Shown here: positions 25,001 to 38,800 of the stretch, in pieces
Position numbering within the stretch: position 1 is the first letter of the stretch
Layout: each line of letters begins with the position of its first letter
From: Tritrichomonas musculus
Taxonomy: Eukaryota > Parabasalia > Tritrichomonadida > Tritrichomonadidae
Direction of reading: 5' to 3'
Assembly: GCA_039105265.1 (NCBI GenBank)
Contig: JAPFFF010000107.1
Span: 1-56,898, forward strand
DNA: 56,898 bases
Position numbers and translations under genes: made by a program
The notes under the pieces: generated by a model
The model's input: the letters and a program-made list of their open reading frames with translations, nothing else
Told to the model about the DNA's origin: nothing
Database searches by the model: none

Positions 25001-27400
25001 CTGTAAAATAAATTCTTTAAGGTCTTCCGTGTTCCCGTCTGTATTCGTTTCCGTGATCATGTATTCCTTTCTTTAATTCTGATTACTGAATAATATTTAA
25101 AATCAAAATAGAACTGTTTATATAACATAATTTCGAGATATTCTTCCGGGTTCGTTTCTGTATTCGTTTCCGTGCTCATGTATTCCGTTCTGTACGTTTG
25201 TCTTTCGAATCCTGCATCTTCAAATATAAGTAAAGTATAACCATCTGTAAAATAAATTCTTTAAGGTCTTCCGTGTTCCCGTCTGTATTCGTTTCCGTGC
25301 TCATGTATTCCGTTCTGTACGTTTGTCTTTCGAATCCTGCATCTTCAAATATAAGTAAAGTATAACCATCTGTAAAATAAATTCTTTAAGGTCTTCCGTG
25401 TTCCCGTCTGTATTCGTTTCCGTGCTCATGTATTCCGTTCTGTACGTTTGTCTTTCGAATCCTGCATCTTCAAATATAAGTAAAGTATAACCATCTGTAA
25501 AATAAATTCTTTAAGGTCTTCCGTGTTCCCGTCTGTATTCGTTTCCGTGATCATGTATTCCTTTCTTTAATTCTGATTACTGAATAATATTTAAAATCAA
25601 AATAGAACTGTTTATATAACATAATTTCGAGATATTCTTCTGTGTTCGTTTCTGTATTCGTTTCCGTGCTCATGTATTCCGTTCTGTACGTTTGTCTTTC
25701 GAATCCTGCATCTTCAAATATAAGTAAAGTATAACCATCTGTAAAATAAATTCTTTAAGGTCTTCCGTGTTCCCGTCTGTATTCGTTTCCGTGCTCATGT
25801 ATTCCTTTCTTTAATTCTGATTACTGAATAATATTTAAAATCAAAATAGAACTGTTTATATAACATAATTTCGAGATATTCTTCTGTGTTCGTTTCTGTA
25901 TTCGTTTCCGTGCTCATGTATTCCGTTCTGTACGTTTGTCTTTCGAATCCTGCATCTTCAAATATAAGTAAAGTATAACCATCTGTAAAATAAATTCTTT
26001 AAGGTCTTCCGTGTTCCCGTCTGTATTCGTTTCCGTGATCATGTATTCCTTTCTTTAATTCTGATTACTGAATAATATTTAAAATCAAAATAGAACTGTT
26101 TATATAACATAATTTCGAGATATTCTTCCGGGTTCGTTTCTGTATTCGTTTCCGTGCTCATGTATTCCGTTCTGTACGTTTGTCTTTCGAATCCTGCATC
26201 TTCAAATATAAGTAAAGTATAACCATCTGTAAAATAAATTCTTTAAGGTCTTCCGTGTTCCCGTCTGTATTCGTTTCCGTGATCATGTATTCCTTTCTTT
26301 AATTCTGATTACTGAATAATATTTAAAATCAAAATAGAACTGTTTATATAACATAATTTCGAGATATTCTTCCGGGTTCGTTTCTGTATTCGTTTCCGTG
26401 CTCATGTATTCCGTTCTGTACGTTTGTCTTTCGAATCCTGCATCTTCAAATATAAGTAAAGTATAACCATCTGTAAAATAAATTCTTTAAGGTCTTCCGT
26501 GTTCCCGTCTGTATTCGTTTCCGTGCTCATGTATTCCGTTCTGTACGTTTGTCTTTCGAATCCTGCATCTTCAAATATAAGTAAAGTATAACCATCTGTA
26601 AAATAAATTCTTTAAGGTCTTCCGTGTTCCCGTCTGTATTCGTTTCCGTGATCATGTATTCCGTTCCGTACGTTTGTCTTTCGAATCCTGCATCTTCAAA
26701 TATAAGTAAAGTATAACCATCTGTAAAATAAATTCTTTAAGGTCTTCCGTGTTCCCGTCTGTATTCGTTTCCGTGATCATGTATTCCGTTCCGTACGTTT
26801 GTCTTTCGAATCCTGCATCTTCAAATATAAGTAAAGTATAACCATCTGTAAAATAAATTCTTTAAGGTCTTCCGTGTTCCCGTCTGTATTCGTTTCCGTG
26901 ATCATGTATTCCGTTCTGTACGTTTGTCTTTCGAATCCTGCATCTTCAAATATAAGTAAAGTATAACCATCTGTAAAATAAATTCTTTAAGGTCTTCCGT
27001 GTTCCCGTCTGTATTCGTTTCCGTGCTCATGTATTCCTTTCTTTAATTCTGATTACTGAATAATATTTAAAATCAAAATAGAACTGTTTATATAACATAA
27101 TTTCGAGATATTCTTCTGTGTTCGTTTCTGTATTCGTTTCCGTGCTCATGTATTCCGTTCTGTACGTTTGTCTTTCGAATCCTGCATCTTCAAATATAAG
27201 TAAAGTATAACCATCTGTAAAATAAATTCTTTAAGGTCTTCCGTGTTCCCGTCTGTATTCGTTTCCGTGATCATGTATTCCTTTCTTTAATTCTGATTAC
27301 TGAATAATATTTAAAATCAAAATAGAACTGTTTATATAACATAATTTCGAGATATTCTTCTGTGTTCGTTTCTGTATTCGTTTCCGTGCTCATGTATTCC
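19027..27400 (+). repeat. Array zone 3: mainly CTGTG-type B, short A runs
   Basis: B monomers start at 19027, 19646, 19890, 20259, 21003, 21247, 21491, 22235, 22479, 22723, 22967, 23461, 23955, 24199, 25068, 25562, 25806, 26050, 26294, 27038 and 27282. A runs are 1 to 6 long and B tails are of CTGTG or CCGGG type. A-tailed B, the GTTC marker and the position-67 A variant are absent, which separates this zone from those to its left. Confidence 0.92.
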
Positions 27401-28269
27401 GTTCCGTACGTTTGTCTTTCGAATCCTGCATCTTCAAATATAAGTAAAGTATAACCATCTGTAAAATAAATTCTTTAAGGTCTTCCGTGTTCCCGTCTGT
27501 ATTCGTTTCCGTGATCATGTATTCCGTTCTGTACGTTTGTCTTTCGAATCCTGCATCTTCAAATATAAGTAAAGTATAACCATCTGTAAAATAAATTCTT
27601 TAAGGTCTTCCGTGTTCCCGTCTGTATTCGTTTCCGTGATCATGTATTCCGTTCTGTACGTTTGTCTTTCGAATCCTGCATCTTCAAATATAAGTAAAGT
27701 ATAACCATCTGTAAAATAAATTCTTTAAGGTCTTCCGTGTTCCCGTCTGTATTCGTTTCCGTGCTCATGTATTCCGTTCCGTACGTTTGTCTTTCGAATC
27801 CTGCATCTTCAAATATAAGTAAAGTATAACCATCTGTAAAATAAATTCTTTAAGGTCTTCCGTGTTCCCGTCTGTATTCGTTTCCGTGCTCATGTATTCC
27901 GTTCCGTACGTTTGTCTTTCGAATCCTGCATCTTCAAATATAAGTAAAGTATAACCATCTGTAAAATAAATTCTTTAAGGTCTTCCGTGTTCCCGTCTGT
28001 ATTCGTTTCCGTGCTCATGTATTCCGTTCTGTACGTTTGTCTTTCGAATCCTGCATCTTCAAATATAAGTAAAGTATAACCATCTGTAAAATAATTTCTT
28101 TAAGGTCTTCCGTGTTCCCGTCTGTATTCGTTTCCGTGATCATGTATTCCTTTCTTTAATTCTGATTACTGAATAATATTTAAAATCAAAATAGAACTGT
28201 TTATATAACATAATTTCGAGATATTCTTCCGGGTTCGTTTCTGTATTCGTTTCCGTGCTCATGTATTCC

Positions 28270-28394
28270 GTTCTGTACGTTTGTCTTTCGAATCCTGCAT
28301 CTTCAAATATAAGTAAAGTATAACCATCTGTAAAATAATTTCTTTAAGGTCTTCCGTGTTCCCGTCTGTATTCGTTTCCGTGATCATGTATTCC
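28270..28394 (+). repeat. A monomer with position-70 T variant (one of about 19)
   Basis: A to T at position 70 makes this part of A identical to B at 11 of 12 bases, so T may be the ancestral state. Other copies start at 166, 2880, 5844, 16688, 19271, 20753, 21985, 22842, 28026, 32103, 33960, 36430, 39019, 40876, 41989, 45935, 49756 and 52095. In zones 4 and 5 it sits at fixed places in the higher-order repeat, often as the last A before a B or as a lone A between two B. Confidence 0.8.
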
Positions 28395-28757
28395 TTTCTT
28401 TAATTCTGATTACTGAATAATATTTAAAATCAAAATAGAACTGTTTATATAACATAATTTCGAGATATTCTTCCGGGTTCGTTTCTGTATTCGTTTCCGT
28501 GCTCATGTATTCCGTTCTGTACGTTTGTCTTTCGAATCCTGCATCTTCAAATATAAGTAAAGTATAACCATCTGTAAAATAAATTCTTTAAGGTCTTCCG
28601 TGTTCCCGTCTGTATTCGTTTCCGTGATCATGTATTCCTTTCTTTAATTCTGATTACTGAATAATATTTAAAATCAAAATAGAACTGTTTATATAACATA
28701 ATTTCGAGATATTCTTCCGGGTTCGTTTCTGTATTCGTTTCCGTGCTCATGTATTCC

Positions 28758-31120
28758 GTTCTGTACGTTTGTCTTTCGAATCCTGCATCTTCAAATATAA
28801 GTAAAGTATAACCATCTGTAAAATAAATTCTTTAAGGTCTTCCGTGTTCCCGTCTGTATTCGTTTCCGTGATCATGTATTCCGTTCTGTACGTTTGTCTT
28901 TCGAATCCTGCATCTTCAAATATAAGTAAAGTATAACCATCTGTAAAATAAATTCTTTAAGGTCTTCCGTGTTCCCGTCTGTATTCGTTTCCGTGCTCAT
29001 GTATTCCGTTCTGTACGTTTGTCTTTCGAATCCTGCATCTTCAAATATAAGTAAAGTATAACCATCTGTAAAATAAATTCTTTAAGGTCTTCCGTGTTCC
29101 CGTCTGTATTCGTTTCCGTGCTCATGTATTCCGTTCCGTACGTTTGTCTTTCGAATCCTGCATCTTCAAATATAAGTAAAGTATAACCATCTGTAAAATA
29201 AATTCTTTAAGGTCTTCCGTGTTCCCGTCTGTATTCGTTTCCGTGCTCATGTATTCCGTTCCGTACGTTTGTCTTTCGAATCCTGCATCTTCAAATATAA
29301 GTAAAGTATAACCATCTGTAAAATAAATTCTTTAAGGTCTTCCGTGTTCCCGTCTGTATTCGTTTCCGTGATCATGTATTCCGTTCCGTACGTTTGTCTT
29401 TCGAATCCTGCATCTTCAAATATAAGTAAAGTATAACCATCTGTAAAATAAATTCTTTAAGGTCTTCCGTGTTCCCGTCTGTATTCGTTTCCGTGATCAT
29501 GTATTCCGTTCCGTACGTTTGTCTTTCGAATCCTGCATCTTCAAATATAAGTAAAGTATAACCATCTGTAAAATAAATTCTTTAAGGTCTTCCGTGTTCC
29601 CGTCTGTATTCGTTTCCGTGATCATGTATTCCGTTCCGTACGTTTGTCTTTCGAATCCTGCATCTTCAAATATAAGTAAAGTATAACCATCTGTAAAATA
29701 AATTCTTTAAGGTCTTCCGTGTTCCCGTCTGTATTCGTTTCCGTGATCATGTATTCCTTTCTTTAATTCTGATTACTGAATAATATTTAAAATCAAAATA
29801 GAACTGTTTATATAACATAATTTCGAGATATTCTTCCGGGTTCGTTTCTGTATTCGTTTCCGTGATCATGTATTCCGTTCTGTACGTTTGTCTTTCGAAT
29901 CCTGCATCTTCAAATATAAGTAAAGTATAACCATCTGTAAAATAAATTCTTTAAGGTCTTCCGTGTTCCCGTCTGTATTCGTTTCCGTGATCATGTATTC
30001 CTTTCTTTAATTCTGATTACTGAATAATATTTAAAATCAAAATAGAACTGTTTATATAACATAATTTCGAGATATTCTTCCGGGTTCGTTTCTGTATTCG
30101 TTTCCGTGCTCATGTATTCCGTTCTGTACGTTTGTCTTTCGAATCCTGCATCTTCAAATATAAGTAAAGTATAACCATCTGTAAAATAAATTCTTTAAGG
30201 TCTTCCGTGTTCCCGTCTGTATTCGTTTCCGTGATCATGTATTCCGTTCTGTACGTTTGTCTTTCGAATCCTGCATCTTCAAATATAAGTAAAGTATAAC
30301 CATCTGTAAAATAAATTCTTTAAGGTCTTCCGTGTTCCCGTCTGTATTCGTTTCCGTGCTCATGTATTCCGTTCTGTACGTTTGTCTTTCGAATCCTGCA
30401 TCTTCAAATATAAGTAAAGTATAACCATCTGTAAAATAAATTCTTTAAGGTCTTCCGTGTTCCCGTCTGTATTCGTTTCCGTGCTCATGTATTCCGTTCC
30501 GTACGTTTGTCTTTCGAATCCTGCATCTTCAAATATAAGTAAAGTATAACCATCTGTAAAATAAATTCTTTAAGGTCTTCCGTGTTCCCGTCTGTATTCG
30601 TTTCCGTGCTCATGTATTCCGTTCCGTACGTTTGTCTTTCGAATCCTGCATCTTCAAATATAAGTAAAGTATAACCATCTGTAAAATAAATTCTTTAAGG
30701 TCTTCCGTGTTCCCGTCTGTATTCGTTTCCGTGATCATGTATTCCGTTCCGTACGTTTGTCTTTCGAATCCTGCATCTTCAAATATAAGTAAAGTATAAC
30801 CATCTGTAAAATAAATTCTTTAAGGTCTTCCGTGTTCCCGTCTGTATTCGTTTCCGTGATCATGTATTCCGTTCCGTACGTTTGTCTTTCGAATCCTGCA
30901 TCTTCAAATATAAGTAAAGTATAACCATCTGTAAAATAAATTCTTTAAGGTCTTCCGTGTTCCCGTCTGTATTCGTTTCCGTGCTCATGTATTCCGTTCC
31001 GTACGTTTGTCTTTCGAATCCTGCATCTTCAAATATAAGTAAAGTATAACCATCTGTAAAATAAATTCTTTAAGGTCTTCCGTGTTCCCGTCTGTATTCG
31101 TTTCCGTGCTCATGTATTCC
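28758..31120 (+). repeat. Local tandem duplication of an eight-A run (1363-bp step)
   Basis: Runs of eight A at 28758-29757 and 30121-31120 are separated by B-A-B. Both show T,T,T,C,C,C,C,C at position 5, and the first six copies agree at position 114 (A,C,C,C,A,A). The last two copies differ at position 114 (A,A versus C,C). The corresponding place in units 2 and 3 has a single long run, so this is a recent local duplication. Confidence 0.8.
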
Positions 31121-31739
31121 TTTCTTTAATTCTGATTACTGAATAATATTTAAAATCAAAATAGAACTGTTTATATAACATAATTTCGAGATATTCTTCC
31201 GGGTTCGTTTCTGTATTCGTTTCCGTGATCATGTATTCCGTTCTGTACGTTTGTCTTTCGAATCCTGCATCTTCAAATATAAGTAAAGTATAACCATCTG
31301 TAAAATAAATTCTTTAAGGTCTTCCGTGTTCCCGTCTGTATTCGTTTCCGTGCTCATGTATTCCGTTCCGTACGTTTGTCTTTCGAATCCTGCATCTTCA
31401 AATATAAGTAAAGTATAACCATCTGTAAAATAAATTCTTTAAGGTCTTCCGTGTTCCCGTCTGTATTCGTTTCCGTGATCATGTATTCCGTTCTGTACGT
31501 TTGTCTTTCGAATCCTGCATCTTCAAATATAAGTAAAGTATAACCATCTGTAAAATAAATTCTTTAAGGTCTTCCGTGTTCCCGTCTGTATTCGTTTCCG
31601 TGATCATGTATTCCGTTCTGTACGTTTGTCTTTCGAATCCTGCATCTTCAAATATAAGTAAAGTATAACCATCTGTAAAATAAATTCTTTAAGGTCTTCC
31701 GTGTTCCCGTCTGTATTCGTTTCCGTGCTCATGTATTCC

Positions 31740-32840
31740 TTTCTTTAATTCTGATTACTGAATAATATTTAAAATCAAAATAGAACTGTTTATATAACAT
31801 AATTTCGAGATATTCTTCCGGGTTCGTTTCTGTATTCGTTTCCGTGATCATGTATTCCGTTCCGTACGTTTGTCTTTCGAATCCTGCATCTTCAAATATA
31901 AGTAAAGTATAACCATCTGTAAAATAAATTCTTTAAGGTCTTCCGTGTTCCCGTCTGTATTCGTTTCCGTGCTCATGTATTCCTTTCTTTAATTCTGATT
32001 ACTGAATAATATTTAAAATCAAAATAGAACTGTTTATATAACATAATTTCGAGATATTCTTCTGTGTTCGTTTCTGTATTCGTTTCCGTGCTCATGTATT
32101 CCGTTCTGTACGTTTGTCTTTCGAATCCTGCATCTTCAAATATAAGTAAAGTATAACCATCTGTAAAATAATTTCTTTAAGGTCTTCCGTGTTCCCGTCT
32201 GTATTCGTTTCCGTGCTCATGTATTCCTTTCTTTAATTCTGATTACTGAATAATATTTAAAATCAAAATAGAACTGTTTATATAACATAATTTCGAGATA
32301 TTCTTCTGTGTTCGTTTCTGTATTCGTTTCCGTGCTCATGTATTCCGTTCTGTACGTTTGTCTTTCGAATCCTGCATCTTCAAATATAAGTAAAGTATAA
32401 CCATCTGTAAAATAAATTCTTTAAGGTCTTCCGTGTTCCCGTCTGTATTCGTTTCCGTGATCATGTATTCCGTTCCGTACGTTTGTCTTTCGAATCCTGC
32501 ATCTTCAAATATAAGTAAAGTATAACCATCTGTAAAATAAATTCTTTAAGGTCTTCCGTGTTCCCGTCTGTATTCGTTTCCGTGATCATGTATTCCTTTC
32601 TTTAATTCTGATTACTGAATAATATTTAAAATCAAAATAGAACTGTTTATATAACATAATTTCGAGATATTCTTCTGTGTTCGTTTCTGTATTCGTTTCC
32701 GTGCTCATGTATTCCGTTCTGTACGTTTGTCTTTCGAATCCTGCATCTTCAAATATAAGTAAAGTATAACCATCTGTAAAATAAATTCTTTAAGGTCTTC
32801 CGTGTTCCCGTCTGTATTCGTTTCCGTGCTCATGTATTCC
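31740..32840 (+). repeat. Core block B-A-B-A-B-AA-B-A, copy 1 of 5
   Basis: The first B has a CCGGG tail with GATC, followed by A with C at position 5, a CTGTG-tail B, A with T at position 70, B, two A (T then C at position 5), B, and A. The same signature recurs at 38656, 45572, 49393 and 51732. The first three copies are spaced exactly 6916 bp apart twice, although the inner arrangement differs. Confidence 0.88.
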
Positions 32841-35804
32841 TTTCTTTAATTCTGATTACTGAATAATATTTAAAATCAAAATAGAACTGTTTATATAACA
32901 TAATTTCGAGATATTCTTCTGTGTTCGTTTCTGTATTCGTTTCCGTGCTCATGTATTCCGTTCCGTACGTTTGTCTTTCGAATCCTGCATCTTCAAATAT
33001 AAGTAAAGTATAACCATCTGTAAAATAAATTCTTTAAGGTCTTCCGTGTTCCCGTCTGTATTCGTTTCCGTGCTCATGTATTCCGTTCCGTACGTTTGTC
33101 TTTCGAATCCTGCATCTTCAAATATAAGTAAAGTATAACCATCTGTAAAATAAATTCTTTAAGGTCTTCCGTGTTCCCGTCTGTATTCGTTTCCGTGATC
33201 ATGTATTCCGTTCTGTACGTTTGTCTTTCGAATCCTGCATCTTCAAATATAAGTAAAGTATAACCATCTGTAAAATAAATTCTTTAAGGTCTTCCGTGTT
33301 CCCGTCTGTATTCGTTTCCGTGATCATGTATTCCGTTCTGTACGTTTGTCTTTCGAATCCTGCATCTTCAAATATAAGTAAAGTATAACCATCTGTAAAA
33401 TAAATTCTTTAAGGTCTTCCGTGTTCCCGTCTGTATTCGTTTCCGTGATCATGTATTCCGTTCCGTACGTTTGTCTTTCGAATCCTGCATCTTCAAATAT
33501 AAGTAAAGTATAACCATCTGTAAAATAAATTCTTTAAGGTCTTCCGTGTTCCCGTCTGTATTCGTTTCCGTGATCATGTATTCCGTTCTGTACGTTTGTC
33601 TTTCGAATCCTGCATCTTCAAATATAAGTAAAGTATAACCATCTGTAAAATAAATTCTTTAAGGTCTTCCGTGTTCCCGTCTGTATTCGTTTCCGTGATC
33701 ATGTATTCCGTTCTGTACGTTTGTCTTTCGAATCCTGCATCTTCAAATATAAGTAAAGTATAACCATCTGTAAAATAAATTCTTTAAGGTCTTCCGTGTT
33801 CCCGTCTGTATTCGTTTCCGTGATCATGTATTCCGTTCTGTACGTTTGTCTTTCGAATCCTGCATCTTCAAATATAAGTAAAGTATAACCATCTGTAAAA
33901 TAAATTCTTTAAGGTCTTCCGTGTTCCCGTCTGTATTCGTTTCCGTGATCATGTATTCCGTTCCGTACGTTTGTCTTTCGAATCCTGCATCTTCAAATAT
34001 AAGTAAAGTATAACCATCTGTAAAATAATTTCTTTAAGGTCTTCCGTGTTCCCGTCTGTATTCGTTTCCGTGCTCATGTATTCCTTTCTTTAATTCTGAT
34101 TACTGAATAATATTTAAAATCAAAATAGAACTGTTTATATAACATAATTTCGAGATATTCTTCTGTGTTCGTTTCTGTATTCGTTTCCGTGCTCATGTAT
34201 TCCGTTCTGTACGTTTGTCTTTCGAATCCTGCATCTTCAAATATAAGTAAAGTATAACCATCTGTAAAATAAATTCTTTAAGGTCTTCCGTGTTCCCGTC
34301 TGTATTCGTTTCCGTGATCATGTATTCCTTTCTTTAATTCTGATTACTGAATAATATTTAAAATCAAAATAGAACTGTTTATATAACATAATTTCGAGAT
34401 ATTCTTCTGTGTTCGTTTCTGTATTCGTTTCCGTGCTCATGTATTCCGTTCCGTACGTTTGTCTTTCGAATCCTGCATCTTCAAATATAAGTAAAGTATA
34501 ACCATCTGTAAAATAAATTCTTTAAGGTCTTCCGTGTTCCCGTCTGTATTCGTTTCCGTGATCATGTATTCCGTTCTGTACGTTTGTCTTTCGAATCCTG
34601 CATCTTCAAATATAAGTAAAGTATAACCATCTGTAAAATAAATTCTTTAAGGTCTTCCGTGTTCCCGTCTGTATTCGTTTCCGTGATCATGTATTCCGTT
34701 CTGTACGTTTGTCTTTCGAATCCTGCATCTTCAAATATAAGTAAAGTATAACCATCTGTAAAATAAATTCTTTAAGGTCTTCCGTGTTCCCGTCTGTATT
34801 CGTTTCCGTGATCATGTATTCCGTTCTGTACGTTTGTCTTTCGAATCCTGCATCTTCAAATATAAGTAAAGTATAACCATCTGTAAAATAAATTCTTTAA
34901 GGTCTTCCGTGTTCCCGTCTGTATTCGTTTCCGTGATCATGTATTCCGTTCTGTACGTTTGTCTTTCGAATCCTGCATCTTCAAATATAAGTAAAGTATA
35001 ACCATCTGTAAAATAAATTCTTTAAGGTCTTCCGTGTTCCCGTCTGTATTCGTTTCCGTGCTCATGTATTCCTTTCTTTAATTCTGATTACTGAATAATA
35101 TTTAAAATCAAAATAGAACTGTTTATATAACATAATTTCGAGATATTCTTCTGTGTTCGTTTCTGTATTCGTTTCCGTGCTCATGTATTCCGTTCTGTAC
35201 GTTTGTCTTTCGAATCCTGCATCTTCAAATATAAGTAAAGTATAACCATCTGTAAAATAAATTCTTTAAGGTCTTCCGTGTTCCCGTCTGTATTCGTTTC
35301 CGTGATCATGTATTCCGTTCCGTACGTTTGTCTTTCGAATCCTGCATCTTCAAATATAAGTAAAGTATAACCATCTGTAAAATAAATTCTTTAAGGTCTT
35401 CCGTGTTCCCGTCTGTATTCGTTTCCGTGATCATGTATTCCTTTCTTTAATTCTGATTACTGAATAATATTTAAAATCAAAATAGAACTGTTTATATAAC
35501 ATAATTTCGAGATATTCTTCTGTGTTCGTTTCTGTATTCGTTTCCGTGCTCATGTATTCCGTTCTGTACGTTTGTCTTTCGAATCCTGCATCTTCAAATA
35601 TAAGTAAAGTATAACCATCTGTAAAATAAATTCTTTAAGGTCTTCCGTGTTCCCGTCTGTATTCGTTTCCGTGCTCATGTATTCCTTTCTTTAATTCTGA
35701 TTACTGAATAATATTTAAAATCAAAATAGAACTGTTTATATAACATAATTTCGAGATATTCTTCTGTGTTCGTTTCTGTATTCGTTTCCGTGCTCATGTA
35801 TTCC

Positions 35805-38800
35805 GTTCCGTACGTTTGTCTTTCGAATCCTGCATCTTCAAATATAAGTAAAGTATAACCATCTGTAAAATAAATTCTTTAAGGTCTTCCGTGTTCCCGT
35901 CTGTATTCGTTTCCGTGATCATGTATTCCGTTCTGTACGTTTGTCTTTCGAATCCTGCATCTTCAAATATAAGTAAAGTATAACCATCTGTAAAATAAAT
36001 TCTTTAAGGTCTTCCGTGTTCCCGTCTGTATTCGTTTCCGTGATCATGTATTCCGTTCTGTACGTTTGTCTTTCGAATCCTGCATCTTCAAATATAAGTA
36101 AAGTATAACCATCTGTAAAATAAATTCTTTAAGGTCTTCCGTGTTCCCGTCTGTATTCGTTTCCGTGATCATGTATTCCGTTCCGTACGTTTGTCTTTCG
36201 AATCCTGCATCTTCAAATATAAGTAAAGTATAACCATCTGTAAAATAAATTCTTTAAGGTCTTCCGTGTTCCCGTCTGTATTCGTTTCCGTGCTCATGTA
36301 TTCCGTTCCGTACGTTTGTCTTTCGAATCCTGCATCTTCAAATATAAGTAAAGTATAACCATCTGTAAAATAAATTCTTTAAGGTCTTCCGTGTTCCCGT
36401 CTGTATTCGTTTCCGTGCTCATGTATTCCGTTCTGTACGTTTGTCTTTCGAATCCTGCATCTTCAAATATAAGTAAAGTATAACCATCTGTAAAATAATT
36501 TCTTTAAGGTCTTCCGTGTTCCCGTCTGTATTCGTTTCCGTGATCATGTATTCCTTTCTTTAATTCTGATTACTGAATAATATTTAAAATCAAAATAGAA
36601 CTGTTTATATAACATAATTTCGAGATATTCTTCCGGGTTCGTTTCTGTATTCGTTTCCGTGCTCATGTATTCCGTTCTGTACGTTTGTCTTTCGAATCCT
36701 GCATCTTCAAATATAAGTAAAGTATAACCATCTGTAAAATAAATTCTTTAAGGTCTTCCGTGTTCCCGTCTGTATTCGTTTCCGTGATCATGTATTCCTT
36801 TCTTTAATTCTGATTACTGAATAATATTTAAAATCAAAATAGAACTGTTTATATAACATAATTTCGAGATATTCTTCCGGGTTCGTTTCTGTATTCGTTT
36901 CCGTGCTCATGTATTCCGTTCTGTACGTTTGTCTTTCGAATCCTGCATCTTCAAATATAAGTAAAGTATAACCATCTGTAAAATAAATTCTTTAAGGTCT
37001 TCCGTGTTCCCGTCTGTATTCGTTTCCGTGATCATGTATTCCTTTCTTTAATTCTGATTACTGAATAATATTTAAAATCAAAATAGAACTGTTTATATAA
37101 CATAATTTCGAGATATTCTTCCGGGTTCGTTTCTGTATTCGTTTCCGTGCTCATGTATTCCGTTCTGTACGTTTGTCTTTCGAATCCTGCATCTTCAAAT
37201 ATAAGTAAAGTATAACCATCTGTAAAATAAATTCTTTAAGGTCTTCCGTGTTCCCGTCTGTATTCGTTTCCGTGATCATGTATTCCGTTCTGTACGTTTG
37301 TCTTTCGAATCCTGCATCTTCAAATATAAGTAAAGTATAACCATCTGTAAAATAAATTCTTTAAGGTCTTCCGTGTTCCCGTCTGTATTCGTTTCCGTGC
37401 TCATGTATTCCGTTCTGTACGTTTGTCTTTCGAATCCTGCATCTTCAAATATAAGTAAAGTATAACCATCTGTAAAATAAATTCTTTAAGGTCTTCCGTG
37501 TTCCCGTCTGTATTCGTTTCCGTGCTCATGTATTCCGTTCCGTACGTTTGTCTTTCGAATCCTGCATCTTCAAATATAAGTAAAGTATAACCATCTGTAA
37601 AATAAATTCTTTAAGGTCTTCCGTGTTCCCGTCTGTATTCGTTTCCGTGCTCATGTATTCCGTTCCGTACGTTTGTCTTTCGAATCCTGCATCTTCAAAT
37701 ATAAGTAAAGTATAACCATCTGTAAAATAAATTCTTTAAGGTCTTCCGTGTTCCCGTCTGTATTCGTTTCCGTGATCATGTATTCCGTTCCGTACGTTTG
37801 TCTTTCGAATCCTGCATCTTCAAATATAAGTAAAGTATAACCATCTGTAAAATAAATTCTTTAAGGTCTTCCGTGTTCCCGTCTGTATTCGTTTCCGTGA
37901 TCATGTATTCCGTTCCGTACGTTTGTCTTTCGAATCCTGCATCTTCAAATATAAGTAAAGTATAACCATCTGTAAAATAAATTCTTTAAGGTCTTCCGTG
38001 TTCCCGTCTGTATTCGTTTCCGTGATCATGTATTCCTTTCTTTAATTCTGATTACTGAATAATATTTAAAATCAAAATAGAACTGTTTATATAACATAAT
38101 TTCGAGATATTCTTCCGGGTTCGTTTCTGTATTCGTTTCCGTGATCATGTATTCCGTTCTGTACGTTTGTCTTTCGAATCCTGCATCTTCAAATATAAGT
38201 AAAGTATAACCATCTGTAAAATAAATTCTTTAAGGTCTTCCGTGTTCCCGTCTGTATTCGTTTCCGTGCTCATGTATTCCGTTCCGTACGTTTGTCTTTC
38301 GAATCCTGCATCTTCAAATATAAGTAAAGTATAACCATCTGTAAAATAAATTCTTTAAGGTCTTCCGTGTTCCCGTCTGTATTCGTTTCCGTGATCATGT
38401 ATTCCGTTCTGTACGTTTGTCTTTCGAATCCTGCATCTTCAAATATAAGTAAAGTATAACCATCTGTAAAATAAATTCTTTAAGGTCTTCCGTGTTCCCG
38501 TCTGTATTCGTTTCCGTGATCATGTATTCCGTTCTGTACGTTTGTCTTTCGAATCCTGCATCTTCAAATATAAGTAAAGTATAACCATCTGTAAAATAAA
38601 TTCTTTAAGGTCTTCCGTGTTCCCGTCTGTATTCGTTTCCGTGCTCATGTATTCCTTTCTTTAATTCTGATTACTGAATAATATTTAAAATCAAAATAGA
38701 ACTGTTTATATAACATAATTTCGAGATATTCTTCCGGGTTCGTTTCTGTATTCGTTTCCGTGATCATGTATTCCGTTCCGTACGTTTGTCTTTCGAATCC

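Larger units (their letters stand above)
27401..35804 (+). repeat. Large higher-order unit 1 (8404 bp)
   Basis: A-run pattern 6,1,1,8,1,8,4,1,1,2,1,9,1,5,2,1 (52 A and 16 B). The six-A opening run carries, in order, C,T,T,C,C,T at position 5, with the position-70 T variant in the last copy; the same signature opens units 2 and 3. Compared with unit 2 it contains an extra A-run pair (1,8) and an extra trio (5,2,1), so it looks expanded by internal duplication. Confidence 0.8.
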
